NCBI GenBank assembly: GCA_964057225.1
Contig: OZ059895.1
Span: 2,294,001-2,358,000, forward strand
Direction of reading: 5' to 3'
Source: Auanema rhodensis
Taxonomy: Eukaryota; Nematoda; Chromadorea; Rhabditida; Rhabditidae
DNA: 64,000 nucleotides
The translations under genes were made by a program, and so were the position numbers. Below the pieces are notes generated by a model. The model was not told the origin of the DNA and did no database searches. It saw nothing but the letters and a program-made list of their open reading frames with translations. Of this stretch, positions 1 to 11,934 are shown one piece after another. How positions within the stretch are numbered: position 1 is the first letter of the stretch; the number at the start of each line of letters is the position of its first letter.

Positions 1-29
1 GATTTGCGCTAGCTTAAAAATGCACCGAG

Positions 30-43
30 ATATCAACTGATAT
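30..43. repeat. Overlapping inverted repeat, positions 30-43
   Basis: ATATCA (30-35) and TGATAT (38-43) are perfect arms with a 2-nt spacer. The right arm overlaps the left arm of the 39-60 hairpin, so the two foldings exclude each other. The motif is nearly invariant across the array; M160 has one change in its left arm (ATATCG). Confidence 0.7.
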
Positions 44-60
44 AAGTTCACACTTATATC
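39..60. repeat. Perfect 8-bp hairpin in every monomer (positions 39-60)
   Basis: The arms are GATATAAG (39-46) and CTTATATC (53-60), with the 6-nt loop TTCACA. The arms are retained in nearly all of the 182 monomers. The exceptions are informative: T53 (after R monomers in the first 15 kb) changes the loop-closing pair, C59 (M77, M90, M92) breaks one pair near the stem base, G45 in M50 and T44 in M150 each break one pair. Whether the hairpin forms in the cell is not shown by sequence. Confidence 0.85.
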
Positions 61-162
61 CTCGATTTTCACCCTGAAGAATTAATTTTTTCGTTGAATA
101 ACATTGTCTATCGTCTTTGCCTTGAAAAATGGAATCTAAAAACATCTACTTTTTGCTAAATT

Positions 163-197
163 ATTTTGAAATTTTTCGAAAAAATTTTCGTCAAAAT
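163..197. repeat. AT-rich compound palindrome at the monomer centre
   Basis: ATTTTGA (163-169) and TCAAAAT (191-197) form perfect 7-bp outer arms. Inside lies the 12-bp palindrome TTTTTCGAAAAA (172-183). An alternative inner stem pairs AAATTTTT (169-176) with AAAAATTT (180-187). Changes within it recur in sets: C184 in M78, M85 and M93, and G177 in M166, M171 and M178. The only indel in the window, in M133, also falls here. Confidence 0.75.
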
Positions 198-321
198 GTT
201 TTTGGAAGCAATATTGAGTGTACATGGAAACTCAACATACACTAATGCATCATTTTTCAAACAATCATAACTAATTTGTGTATTAAGCGTTTCGCAATGT
301 AGTATAGTGCATTCGATGCGG

Positions 322-372
322 ATTTTTAAGCTGCGTCGATCTGTGTTATCAGATTTGCGCTAGCTTAAAAAT
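322..372. repeat. Eleven-bp inverted repeat across each monomer junction
   Basis: ATTTTTAAGCT (positions 322-332 of one monomer) and AGCTTAAAAAT (11-21 of the next) are exact reverse complements separated by 29 nt. The M1/M2 junction is annotated. T322 copies lose the outermost pair. G16 in M7 and M114, T16 in M72, and G326 in M167, M172 and M179 each break one pair. The remaining junctions keep the arms intact. Confidence 0.75.
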
Positions 373-561
373 GCACCGAGATATCAACTGATATAAGTTC
401 ACACTTATATCCTCGATTTTCACCCTGAAGAATTGATTTTATCGTTGAATAACATTGTCTATCGTCTTTGCCTTGAAAAATGGAATCTAAAAACATCTAC
501 TTTTTGCTAAATTATTTTGAAATTTTTCGAAAAAATTTTTGTCAAAATGTTTTTGGAAGCA

Positions 562-589
562 ATGTTGAGTGTACATGGAAACTCAACAT
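562..589. repeat. Nine-bp hairpin controlled by the 213 polymorphism (M2 copy shown)
   Basis: In G213 monomers ATGTTGAGT (211-219) and ACTCAACAT (230-238) are perfect 9-bp arms around a 10-nt loop. Class P monomers have A213, which leaves one internal mismatch. A second possible stem, AGTGTA (217-222) with TACACT (238-243), overlaps it. G213 dominates in domains B and C. The copy annotated here is in M2, which has G213. Confidence 0.8.
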
Positions 590-2808
590 ACACTAATGCA
601 TCATTTTTCAAACGATCATAACTAATTTTTGTATTAAGCGTTTCTCAATGTAGTATAGTGCATTCGAATCGGATTTTTAAGCTGCGTCGATTTGTGTTAT
701 CAGATTTGCGCTAGCTTAAAAATGCACCGAGATATCAACTGATATAAGTTCACACTTATATCCTCGATTTTCACCCTGAAGAATTGATTTTTTCGTTGAA
801 TAACATTGTCTATCGTCTTTGCCTTGAAAAATGGAATCTAAAAACATCTACTTTTTGCTAAATTATTTTGAAATTTTTCGAAAAAATTTTTGTCAAAATG
901 TTTTTGGAAGCAATATTGAGTGTACATGGAAACTCAACATACACTAATGCATCATTTTTCAAACAATCATAACTAATTTGTGTATTAAGCGTTTCTCAAT
1001 GTAGTATAGTGCATTCGATGCGGATTTTTAAGCTGCGTCGATCTGTGTTATCAGATTTGCGCTAGCTTAAAAATGCACCGAGATATCAACTGATATAAGT
1101 TCACACTTATATCCTCGATTTTCACCCTGAAGAATTGATTTTTTCGTTGAATAACATTGTCTATCGTCTTTGCCTTGAAAAATGGAATCTAAAAACATCT
1201 ACTTTTTGCTAAATTATTTTGAAATTTTTCGAAAAAATTTTTGTCAAAATGTTTTTGGAAGCAATGTTGAGTGTACATGGAAACTCAACATACACTAATG
1301 CATCATTTTTCAAACGATCATAACTAATTTTTGTATAAAGCGTTTCTCGATGTAGTATAGTGCATTCGATGCGGATTTTTAAGCTGCGTCGATCTGTGTT
1401 ATCAGATTTGCGCTAGCTTAAAAATGCACCGAGATATCAACTGATATAAGTTCACACTTATATCCTCGATTTTCACCCTGAAGAATTAATTTTTTCGTTG
1501 AATAACATTGTCTATCGTCTTTGCCTTGAAAAATGGAATCTAAAAACATCTACTTTTTGCTAAATTATTTTGAAATTTTTCGAAAAAATTTTTGTCAAAA
1601 TGTTTTTGGAAGCAATATTGAGTGTACATGGAAACTCAACATACACTAATGCATCATTTTTCAAACAATCATAACTAATTTGTGTATTAAGCGTTTCTCA
1701 ATGTAGTATAGTGCATTCGATGCGGATTTTTAAGCTGCGTCGATCTGTGTTATCAGATTTGCGCTAGCTTAAAAATGCACCGAGATATCAACTGATATAA
1801 GTTCACACTTATATCCTCGATTTTCACCCTGAAGAATTGATTTTTTCGTTGAATAACATTGTCTATCGTCTTTGCCTTGAAAAATGGAATCTAAAAACAT
1901 CTACTTTTTGCTAAATTATTTTGAAATTTTTCGAAAAAATTTTTGTCAAAATGTTTTTGGAAGCAATGTTGAGTGTACATGGAAACTCAACATACACTAA
2001 TGCATCATTTTTCAAACGATCATAACTAATTTTTGTATCAAGCGTTTCTCAATGTAGTATAGTGCATTCGATGCGGTTTTTTAAGCTGCGTCGATCTGTG
2101 TTATCAGATTTGCGCTAGCTTGAAAATGCACCGAGATATCAACTGATATAAGTTCACACTTATATCCTCGATTTTCACCCTGAAGAATTGATTTTTTCGT
2201 TGAATAACATTGTCTATCGTCTTTGCCTAGAAAAATGGAATCTAAAAACATCTACTTTTTGCTAAATTATTTTGAAATTTTTCGAAAAAATTTTTGTCAA
2301 AATGTTTTTGGAAGCAATGTTGAGTGTACATGGAAACTCAACATACACTAATGCATCATTTTTCAAACGATCATAACTAATTTTTGTATTAAGCGTTTCT
2401 CAATGTAGTATAGTGCATTCGAATCGGATTTTTAAGCTGCGTCGATTTGTGTTATCAGATTTGCGCTAGCTTAAAAATGCACCGAGATATCAACTGATAT
2501 AAGTTCACATTTATATCCTCGATTTTCACCCTGAAGAATTGATTTTTTCGTTGAATAACATTGTCTATCGTCTTTGCCTTGAAAAATGGAATCTAAAAAC
2601 ATCTACTTTTTGCTAAATTATCTTGAAATTTTTCGAAAAAATTTTTGTCAAAATGTTTTTGGAAGCAATGTTGAGTGTACATGGAAACTCAACATACACT
2701 AATGCATCATTTTTCAAACGATCATAACTAATTTTTGTATCAAGCGTTTCTCGATGTAATATAGTGCATTCGATGCGGATTTTTAAGCTGCGTCGATCTG
2801 TGTTATCA

Positions 2809-3159
2809 GATTTGCGCTAGCTTAAAAATGCACCGAGATATCAACTGATATAAGTTCACACTTATATCCTCGATTTTCACCCTGAAGAATTGATTTTTTC
2901 GTTGAATAACATTGTCTATCGTCTTTGCCTTGAAAAATGGAATCTAAAAACATCTACTTTTTGCTAAATTATTTTGAAATTTTTCGAAAAAATTTTTGTC
3001 AAAATGTTTTTGGAAGCAATATTGAGTGTACATGGAAACTCAACATACACTAATGCATCATTTTTCAAACAATCATAACTAATTTTTGTATCAAGCGTTT
3101 CTCGATGTAGTATAGTGCTTTCGATGCGGATTTTTAAGCTGCGTCGATCTGTGTTATCA
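2809..3159 (+). repeat. Chimeric monomer M9 (P-like 5-prime, Q-like 3-prime)
   Basis: A213 and A263 belong to class P, while T278, C284 and G296 belong to class Q. The switch lies between positions 263 and 278. M34 (11584-11934), M46 (15796-16146) and M103 (35803-36153) show the same switch, although M103 has A296. Either one recombinant was spread, or exchange recurred in the same 15-bp interval. Confidence 0.65.
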
Positions 3160-5265
3160 GATTTGCGCTAGCTTAAAAATGCACCGAGATATCAACTGAT
3201 ATAAGTTCACACTTATATCCTCGATTTTCACCCTGAAGAATTAATTTTTTCGTTGAATAACATTGTCTATCGTCTTTGCCTTGAAAAATGGAATCTAAAA
3301 ACATCTACTTTTTGCTAAATTATTTTGAAATTTTTCGAAAAAATTTTTGTCAAAATGTTTTTGGAAGCAATATTGAGTGTACATGGAAACTCAACATACA
3401 CTAATGCATCATTTTTCAAACAATCATAACTAATTTGTGTATTAAGCGTTTCTCAATGTAGTATAGTGCATTCGATGCGGATTTTTAAGCTGCGTCGATC
3501 TGTGTTATCAGATTTGCGCTAGCTTAAAAATGCACCGAGATATCAACTGATATAAGTTCACACTTATATCCTCGATTTTCACCCTGAAGAATTGATTTTT
3601 TCGTTGAATAACATTGTCTATCGTCTTTGCCTTGAAAAATGGAATCTAAAAACATCTACTTTTTGCTAAATTATTTTGAAATTTTTCGAAAAAATTTTTG
3701 TCAAAATGTTTTTGGAAGCAATGTTGAGTGTACATGGAAACTCAACATACACTAATGCATCATTTTTCAAACGATCATAACTAATTTTTGTATTAAGCGT
3801 TTCTCAATGTAGTATATTGCATTCGAATCGGATTTTTAAGCTGCGTCGATCTGTGTTATCAGATTTGCGCTAGCTTAAAAATGCACCGAGATATCAACTG
3901 ATATAAGTTCACACTTATATCCTCGATTTTCACCCTGAAGAATTGATTTTTTCGTTGAATAACATTGTCTATCGTCTTTGCCTTGAAAAATGGAATCTAA
4001 AAACATCTACTTTTTGCTAAATTATTTTGAAATTTTTCGAAAAAATTTTTGTCAAAATGTTTTTGGAAGCAATGTTGAGTGTACATGGAAACTCAACATA
4101 CACTAATGCATCATTTTTCAAACGATCATAACTAATTTTTGTATCAAGCGTTTCTCAATGTAGTATAGTGCATTCGATGCGGTTTTTTAAGCTGCGTCGA
4201 TCTGTGTTATCAGATTTGCGCTAGCTTAAAAATGCACCGAGATATCAACTGATATAAGTTCACACTTATATCCTCGATTTTCACCCTGAAGAATTGATTT
4301 TTTCGTTGAATAACATTGTCTATCGTCTTTGCCTAGAAAAATGGAATCTAAAAACATCTACTTTTTGCTAAATTATTTTGAAATTTTTCGAAAAAATTTT
4401 TGTCAAAATGTTTTTGGAAGCAATGTTGAGTGTACATGGAAACTCAACATACACTAATGCATCATTTTTCAAACGATCATAACTAATTTTTGTATTAAGC
4501 GTTTCTCAATGTAGTATATTGCATTCGAATCGGATTTTTAAGCTGCGTCGATTTGTGTTATCAGATTTGCGCTAGCTTAAAAATGCACCGAGATATCAAC
4601 TGATATAAGTTCACACTTATATCCTCGATTTTCACCCTGAAGAATTGATTTTTTCGTTGAATAACATTGTCTATCGTCTTTGCCTTGAAAAATGGAATCT
4701 AAAAACATCTACTTTTTGCTAAATTATTTTGAAATTTTTCGAAAAAATTTTTGTCAAAATGTTTTTGGAAGCAATGTTGAGTGTACATGGAAACTCAACA
4801 TACACTAATGCATCATTTTTCAAACGATCATAACTAATTTTTGTATTAAGCGTTTCTCAATGTAGTATAGTGCATTCGAATCGGATTTTTAAGCTGCGTC
4901 GATTTGTGTTATCAGATTTGCGCTAGCTTAAAAATGCACCGAGATATCAACTGATATAAGTTCACATTTATATCCTCGATTTTCACCCTGAAGAATTGAT
5001 TTTTTCGTTGAATAACATTGTCTATCGTCTTTGCCTTGAAAAATGGAATCTAAAAACATCTACTTTTTGCTAAATTATTTTGAAATTTTTCGAAAAAATT
5101 TTTGTCAAAATGTTTTTGGAAGCAATGTTGAGTGTACATGGAAACTCAACATACACTAATGCATCATTTTTCAAACGATCATAACTAATTTTTGTATCAA
5201 GCGTTTCTCGATGTAGTATAGTGCATTCGATGCGGATTTTTAAGCTGCGTCGATCTGTGTTATCA

Positions 5266-8200
5266 GATTTGCGCTAGCTTAAAAATGCACCGAGATATCA
5301 ACTGATATAAGTTCACACTTATATCCTCGATTTTCACCCTGAAGAATTGATTTTTTCGTTGAATAACATTGTCTATCGTCTTTGCCTAGAAAAATGGAAT
5401 CTAAAAACATCTACTTTTTGCTAAATTATTTTGAAATTTTTCGAAAAAATTTTTGTCAAAATGTTTTTGGAAGCAATATTGAGTGTACATGGAAACTCAA
5501 CATACACTAATGCATCATTTTTCAAACAATCATAACTAATTTGTGTATTAAGCGTTTCTCAATGTAGTATAGTGCATTCGATGCGGATTTTTAAGCTGCG
5601 TCGATCTGTGTTATCAGATTTGCGCTAGCTTAAAAATGCACCGAGATATCAACTGATATAAGTTCACACTTATATCCTCGATTTTCACCCTGAAGAATTG
5701 ATTTTTTCGTTGAATAACATTGTCTATCGTCTTTGCCTTGAAAAATGGAATCTAAAAACATCTACTTTTTGCTAAATTATTTTGAAATTTTTCGAAAAAA
5801 TTTTTGTCAAAATGTTTTTGGAAGCAATGTTGAGTGTACATGGAAACTCAACATACACTAATGCATCATTTTTCAAACGATCATAACTAATTTTTGTATT
5901 AAGCGTTTCTCAATGTAGTATAGTGCATTCGATGCGGTTTTTTAAGCTGCGTCGATCTGTGTTATCAGATTTGCGCTAGCTTAAAAATGCACCGAGATAT
6001 CAACTGATATAAGTTCACACTTATATCCTCGATTTTCACCCTGAAGAATTGATTTTTTCGTTGAATAACATTGTCTATCGTCTTTGCCTAGAAAAATGGA
6101 ATCTAAAAACATCTACTTTTTGCTAAATTATTTTGAAATTTTTCGAAAAAATTTTTGTCAAAATGTTTTTGGAAGCAATGTTGAGTGTACATGGAAACTC
6201 AACATACACTAATGCATCATTTTTCAAACGATCATAACTAATTTTTGTATTAAGCGTTTCTCAATGTAGTATAGTGCATTCGAATCGGATTTTTAAGCTG
6301 CGTCGATTTGTGTTATCAGATTTGCGCTAGCTTAAAAATGCACCGAGATATCAACTGATATAAGTTCACACTTATATCCTCGATTTTCACCCTGAAGAAT
6401 TGATTTTTTCGTTGAATAACATTGTCTATCGTCTTTGCCTAGAAAAATGGAATCTAAAAACATCTACTTTTTGCTAAATTATTTTGAAATTTTTCGAAAA
6501 AATTTTTGTCAAAATGTTTTTGGAAGCAATGTTGAGTGTACATGGAAACTCAACATACACTAATGCATCATTTTTCAAACGATCATAACTAATTTTTGTA
6601 TTAAGCGTTTCTCAATGTAGTATAGTGCATTCGAATCGGATTTTTAAGCTGCGTCGATTTGTGTTATCAGATTTGCGCTAGCTTAAAAATGCACCGAGAT
6701 ATCAACTGATATAAGTTCACACTTATATCCTCGATTTTCACCCTGAAGAATTGATTTTTTCGTTGAATAACATTGTCTATCGTCTTTGCCTTAAAAAATG
6801 GAATCTAAAAACATCTACTTTTTGCTAAATTATTTTGAAATTTTTCGAAAAAATTTTTGTCAAAATGTTTTTGGAAGCAATGTTGAGTGTACATGGAAAC
6901 TCAACATACACTAATGCATCATTTTTCAAACAATCATAACTAATTTTTGTATCAAGCGTTTCTCGATGTAGTATAGTGCATTCGATGCGGATTTTTAAGC
7001 TGCGTCGATCTGTGTTATCAGATTTGCGCTAGCTTAAAAATGCACCGAGATATCAACTGATATAAGTTCACACTTATATCCTCGATTTTCACCCTGAAGA
7101 ATTGATTTTTTCGTTGAATAACATTGTCTATCGTCTTTGCCTAGAAAAATGGAATCTAAAAACATCTACTTTTTGCTAAATTATTTTGAAATTTTTCGAA
7201 AAAATTTTTGTCAAAATGTTTTTGGAAGCAATATTGAGTGTACATGGAAACTCAACATACACTAATGCATCATTTTTCAAACAATCATAACTAATTTGTG
7301 TATTAAGCGTTTCTCAATGTAGTATAGTGCATTCGATGCGGATTTTTAAGCTGCGTCGATCTGTGTTATCAGATTTGCGCTAGCTTAAAAATGCACCGAG
7401 ATATCAACTGATATAAGTTCACACTTATATCCTCGATTTTCACCCTGAAGAATTGATTTTTTCGTTGAATAACATTGTCTATCGTCTTTGCCTTGAAAAA
7501 TGGAATCTAAAAACATCTACTTTTTGCTAAATTATTTTGAAATTTTTCGAAAAAATTTTTGTCAAAATGTTTTTGGAAGCAATGTTGAGTGTACATGGAA
7601 ACTCAACATACACTAATGCATCATTTTTCAAACGATCATAACTAATTTTTGTATCAAGCGTTTCTCGATGTAGTATAGTGCATTCGATGCGGTTTTTTAA
7701 GCTGCGTCGATCTGTGTTATCAGATTTGCGCTAGCTTAAAAATGCACCGAGATATCAACTGATATAAGTTCACACTTATATCCTCGATTTTCACCCTGAA
7801 GAATTGATTTTTTCGTTGAATAACATTGTCTATCGTCTTTGCCTAGAAAAATGGAATCTAAAAACATCTACTTTTTGCTAAATTATTTTGAAATTTTTCG
7901 AAAAAATTTTTGTCAAAATGTTTTTGGAAGCAATATTGAGTGTACATGGAAACTCAACATACACTAATGCATCATTTTTCAAACAATCATAACTAATTTG
8001 TGTATTGAGCGTTTCTCAATGTAGTATAGTGCATTCGATGCGGATTTTTAAGCTGCGTCGATCTGTGTTATCAGATTTGCGCTAGCTTAAAAATGCACCG
8101 AGATATCAACTGATATAAGTTCACACTTATATCCTCGATTTTCACCCTGAAGAATTGATTTTTTCGTTGAATAACATTGTCTATCGTCTTTGCCTTGAAA

Positions 8201-9477
8201 AATGGAATCTAAAAACATCTACTTTTTGCTAAATTATTTTGAAATTTTTCGAAAAAATTTTTGTCAAAATGTTTTTGGAAGCAATGTTGAGTGTACATGG
8301 AAACTCAACATACACTAATGCATCATTTTTCAAACGATCATAACTAATTTTTGTATTAAGCGTTTCTCAATGTAGTATAGTGCATTCGATGCGGTTTTTT
8401 AAGCTGCGTCGATCTGTGTTATCAGATTTGCGCTAGCTTAAAAATGCACCGAGATATCAACTGATATAAGTTCACACTTATATCCTCGATTTTCACCCTG
8501 AAGAATTGATTTTTTCGTTGAATAACATTGTCTATCGTCTTTGCCTAGAAAAATGGAATCTAAAAACATCTACTTTTTGCTAAATTATTTTGAAATTTTT
8601 CGAAAAAATTTTTGTCAAAATGTTTTTGGAAGCAATGTTGAGTGTACATGGAAACTCAACATACACTAATGCATCATTTTTCAAACGATCATAACTAATT
8701 TTTGTATTAAGCGTTTCTCAATGTAGTATAGTGCATTCGAATCGGATTTTTAAGCTGCGTCGATTTGTGTTATCAGATTTGCGCTAGCTTAAAAATGCAC
8801 CGAGATATCAACTGATATAAGTTCACACTTATATCCTCGATTTTCACCCTGAAGAATTGATTTTTTCGTTGAATAACATTGTCTATCGTCTTTGCCTAGA
8901 AAAATGGAATCTAAAAACATCTACTTTTTGCTAAATTATTTTGAAATTTTTCGAAAAAATTTTTGTCAAAATGTTTTTGGAAGCAATGTTGAGTGTACAT
9001 GGAAACTCAACATACACTAATGCATCATTTTTCAAACGATCATAACTAATTTTTGTATTAAGCGTTTCTCAATGTAGTATAGTGCATTCGAATCGGATTT
9101 TTAAGCTGCGTCGATTTGTGTTATCAGATTTGCGCTAGCTTAAAAATGCACCGAGATATCAACTGATATAAGTTCACACTTATATCCTCGATTTTCACCC
9201 TGAAGAATTGATTTTTTCGTTGAATAACATTGTCTATCGTCTTTGCCTTAAAAAATGGAATCTAAAAACATCTACTTTTTGCTAAATTATTTTGAAATTT
9301 TTCGAAAAAATTTTTGTCAAAATGTTTTTGGAAGCAATGTTGAGTGTACATGGAAACTCAACATACACTAATGCATCATTTTTCAAACGATCATAACTAA
9401 TTTTTGTATTAAGCGTTTCTCAATGTAGTATAGTGCATTCGAATCGGATTTTTAAGCTGCGTCGATTTGTGTTATCA
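5266..9477 (+). repeat. HOR block: two 5-mers around a 2-monomer partial unit
   Basis: M16-M20 (5266-7020) and M23-M27 (7723-9477) both begin P(A123), T322 monomer, R(A123), R(A123), and both end with a monomer carrying A124 (GCCTTAAAAAA). A124 is found only in M20 and M27. M21-M22 (7021-7722) repeat just the first two positions. M20 departs from M27 in its 3-prime half (A263, C284, G296), which suggests conversion. M23 has a private G285 (TATTGAG). Confidence 0.75.
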
Positions 9478-11934
9478 GATTTGCGCTAGCTTAAAAATGC
9501 ACCGAGATATCAACTGATATAAGTTCACATTTATATCCTCGATTTTCACCCTGAAGAATTGATTTTTTCGTTGAATAACATTGTCTATCGTCTTTGCCTT
9601 GAAAAATGGAATCTAAAAACATCTACTTTTTGCTAAATTATTTTGAAATTTTTCGAAAAAATTTTTGTCAAAATGTTTTTGGAAGCAATATTGAGTGTAC
9701 ATGGAAACTCAACATACACTAATGCATCATTTTTCAAACAATCATAACTAATTTGTGTATTAAGCGTTTCTCAATGTAGTATAGTGCATTCGATGCGGAT
9801 TTTTAAGCTGCGTCGATCTGTGTTATCAGATTTGCGCTAGCTTAAAAATGCACCGAGATATCAACTGATATAAGTTCACACTTATATCCTCGATTTTCAC
9901 CCTGAAGAATTGATTTTTTCGTTGAATAACATTGTCTATCGTCTTTGCCTTGAAAAATGGAATCTAAAAACATCTACTTTTTGCTAAATTATTTTGAAAT
10001 TTTTCGAAAAAATTTTTGTCAAAATGTTTTTGGAAGCAATGTTGAGTGTACATGGAAACTCAACATACACTAATGCATCATTTTTCAAACGATCATAACT
10101 AATTTTTGTATCAAGCGTTTCTCAATGTAGTATAGTGCATTCGATGCGGATTTTTAAGCTGCGTCGATCTGTGTTATCAGATTTGCGCTAGCTTAAAAAT
10201 GCACCGAGATATCAACTGATATAAGTTCACACTTATATCCTCGATTTTCACCCTGAAGAATTGATTTTTTCGTTGAATAACATTGTCTATCGTCTTTGCC
10301 TTGAAAAATGGAATCTAAAAACATCTACTTTTTGCTAAATTATTTTGAAATTTTTCGAAAAAATTTTTGTCAAAATGTTTTTGGAAGCAATGTTGAGTGT
10401 ACATGGAAACTCAACATACACTAATGCATCATTTTTCAAACGATCATAACTAATTTTTGTATCAAGCTTTTTTCAATGTAGTATAGTGCATTCGATGCGG
10501 ATTTTTAAGCTGCGTCGATCTGTGTTATCAGATTTGCGCTAGCTTAAAAATGCACCGAGATATCAACTGATATAAGTTCACACTTATATCCTCGATTTTC
10601 ACCCTGAAGAATTAATTTTTTCGTTGAATAACATTGTCTATCGTCTTTGCCTTGAAAAATGGAATCTAAAAACATCTACTTTTTGCTAAATTATTTTGAA
10701 ATTTTTCGAAAAAATTTTTGTCAAAATGTTTTTGGAAGCAATATTGAGTGTACATGGAAACTCAACATACACTAATGCATCATTTTTCAAACAATCATAA
10801 CTAATTTGTGTATTAAGCGTTTCTCAATGTAGTATAGTGCATTCGATGCGGTTTTTTAAGCTGCGTCGATCTGTGTTATCAGATTTGCGCTAGCTTAAAA
10901 ATGCACCGAGATATCAACTGATATAAGTTCACACTTATATCCTCGATTTTCACCCTGAAGAATTGATTTTTTCGTTGAATAACATTGTCTATCGTCTTTG
11001 CCTTGAAAAATGGAATCTAAAAACATCTACTTTTTGCTAAATTATTTTGAAATTTTTCGAAAAAATTTTTGTCAAAATGTTTTTGGAAGCAATGTTGAGT
11101 GTACATGGAAACTCAACATACACTAATGCATCATTTTTCAAACGATCATAACTAATTTTTGTATTAAGCGTTTTTCAATGTAGTATAGTGCATTCGAATC
11201 GGATTTTTAAGCTGCGTCGATTTGTGTTATCAGATTTGCGCTAGCTTAAAAATGCCCCGAGATATCAACTGATATAAGTTCACACTTATATCCTCGATTT
11301 TCACCCTGAAGAATTGATTTTTTCGTTGAATAACATTGTCTATCGTCTTTGCCTTGAAAAATGGAATCTAAAAACATCTACTTTTTGCTAAATTATTTTG
11401 AAATTTTTCGAAAAAATTTTTGTCAAAATGTTTTTGGAAGCAATGTTGAGTGTACATGGAAACTCAACATACACTAATGCATCATTTTTCAAACGATCAT
11501 AACTAATTTTTGTATCAAGCGTTTCTCGATGTAGTATAGTGCATTCGATGCGGATTTTTAAGCTGCGTCGATCTGTGTTATCAGATTTGCGCTAGCTTAA
11601 AAATGCACCGAGATATCAACTGATATAAGTTCACACTTATATCCTCGATTTTCACCCTGAAGAATTGATTTTTTCGTTGAATAACATTGTCTATCGTCTT
11701 TGCCTTGAAAAATGGAATCTAAAAACATCTACTTTTTGCTAAATTATTTTGAAATTTTTCGAAAAAATTTTTGTCAAAATGTTTTTGGAAGCAATATTGA
11801 GTGTACATGGAAACTCAACATACACTAATGCATCATTTTTCAAACAATCATAACTAATTTTTGTATCAAGCGTTTCTCGATGTAGTATAGTGCATTCGAT
11901 GCGGATTTTTAAGCTGCGTCGATCTGTGTTATCA
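9478..11934 (+). repeat. Monomers 28-34: mixed segment
   Basis: The order is P with T53, Q, Q, P(T322), R, Q(C24), chimera. M31-M33 form the first P(T322)-R-Q(C24) triplet of the window, a module that recurs to 37 kb. M30 has an unusual AGCTTTTTTC in place of AGCGTTTCTC. M32 has T293, which is otherwise a class S mark. Confidence 0.7.

Larger units (their letters stand above)
1..351 (+). repeat. Reference monomer M1 (351 bp, class P)
   Basis: This copy is used as the coordinate frame for monomer positions. It has A84, T109, A213, A263, G278, T284, G318 and C341, which places it in class P. It has two changes not seen elsewhere: C189 within the T-run after the central palindrome, and G294 in place of T. 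Fixed landmarks are GCTAGC at 8-13, GATATC at 29-34, TTTCGTTG at 89-96, TTTTTCGAAAAA at 172-183 and TGTACA at 219-224. I looked for a half-monomer (about 175 bp) internal duplication and saw none. The choice of base 1 as monomer start is arbitrary, because the array is continuous. Confidence 0.97.
1..5265 (+). repeat. Monomers 1-15: irregular P/Q/R series
   Basis: The class order is P, R, P, Q, P, Q(T322), R(A123), Q(T53), chimera, P, R, Q(T322), R(A123), R, Q(T53). M5-M8 and M10-M15 are two versions of a series P, Q(T322), R(A123), optional R, Q(T53). M11 and M13 share a rare T307 (TATATTGC), 702 bp apart, so one was probably copied from the other. M4 has the private form TATAAAG and M9 has GCTTTCG. 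Confidence 0.7.

Noticed and set aside
41-46. TATA-like TATAAG as a promoter
   Set aside because: It is part of the hairpin arm in an AT-rich repeat, has no downstream gene, and occurs in every monomer. Sequence alone does not support promoter function.
300-322. tRNA-like Pol III promoter
   Set aside because: TAGTATAGTGC nearly fits an A box but lies directly next to the B-box-like core. The spacing is too short, and no tRNA fold was found.
1-351. Monomer as an internal dimer of about 175 bp
   Set aside because: The two halves show only weak AT-rich resemblance (CGATTTTC near 63 against CATTTTTC near 251) and no consistent alignment.
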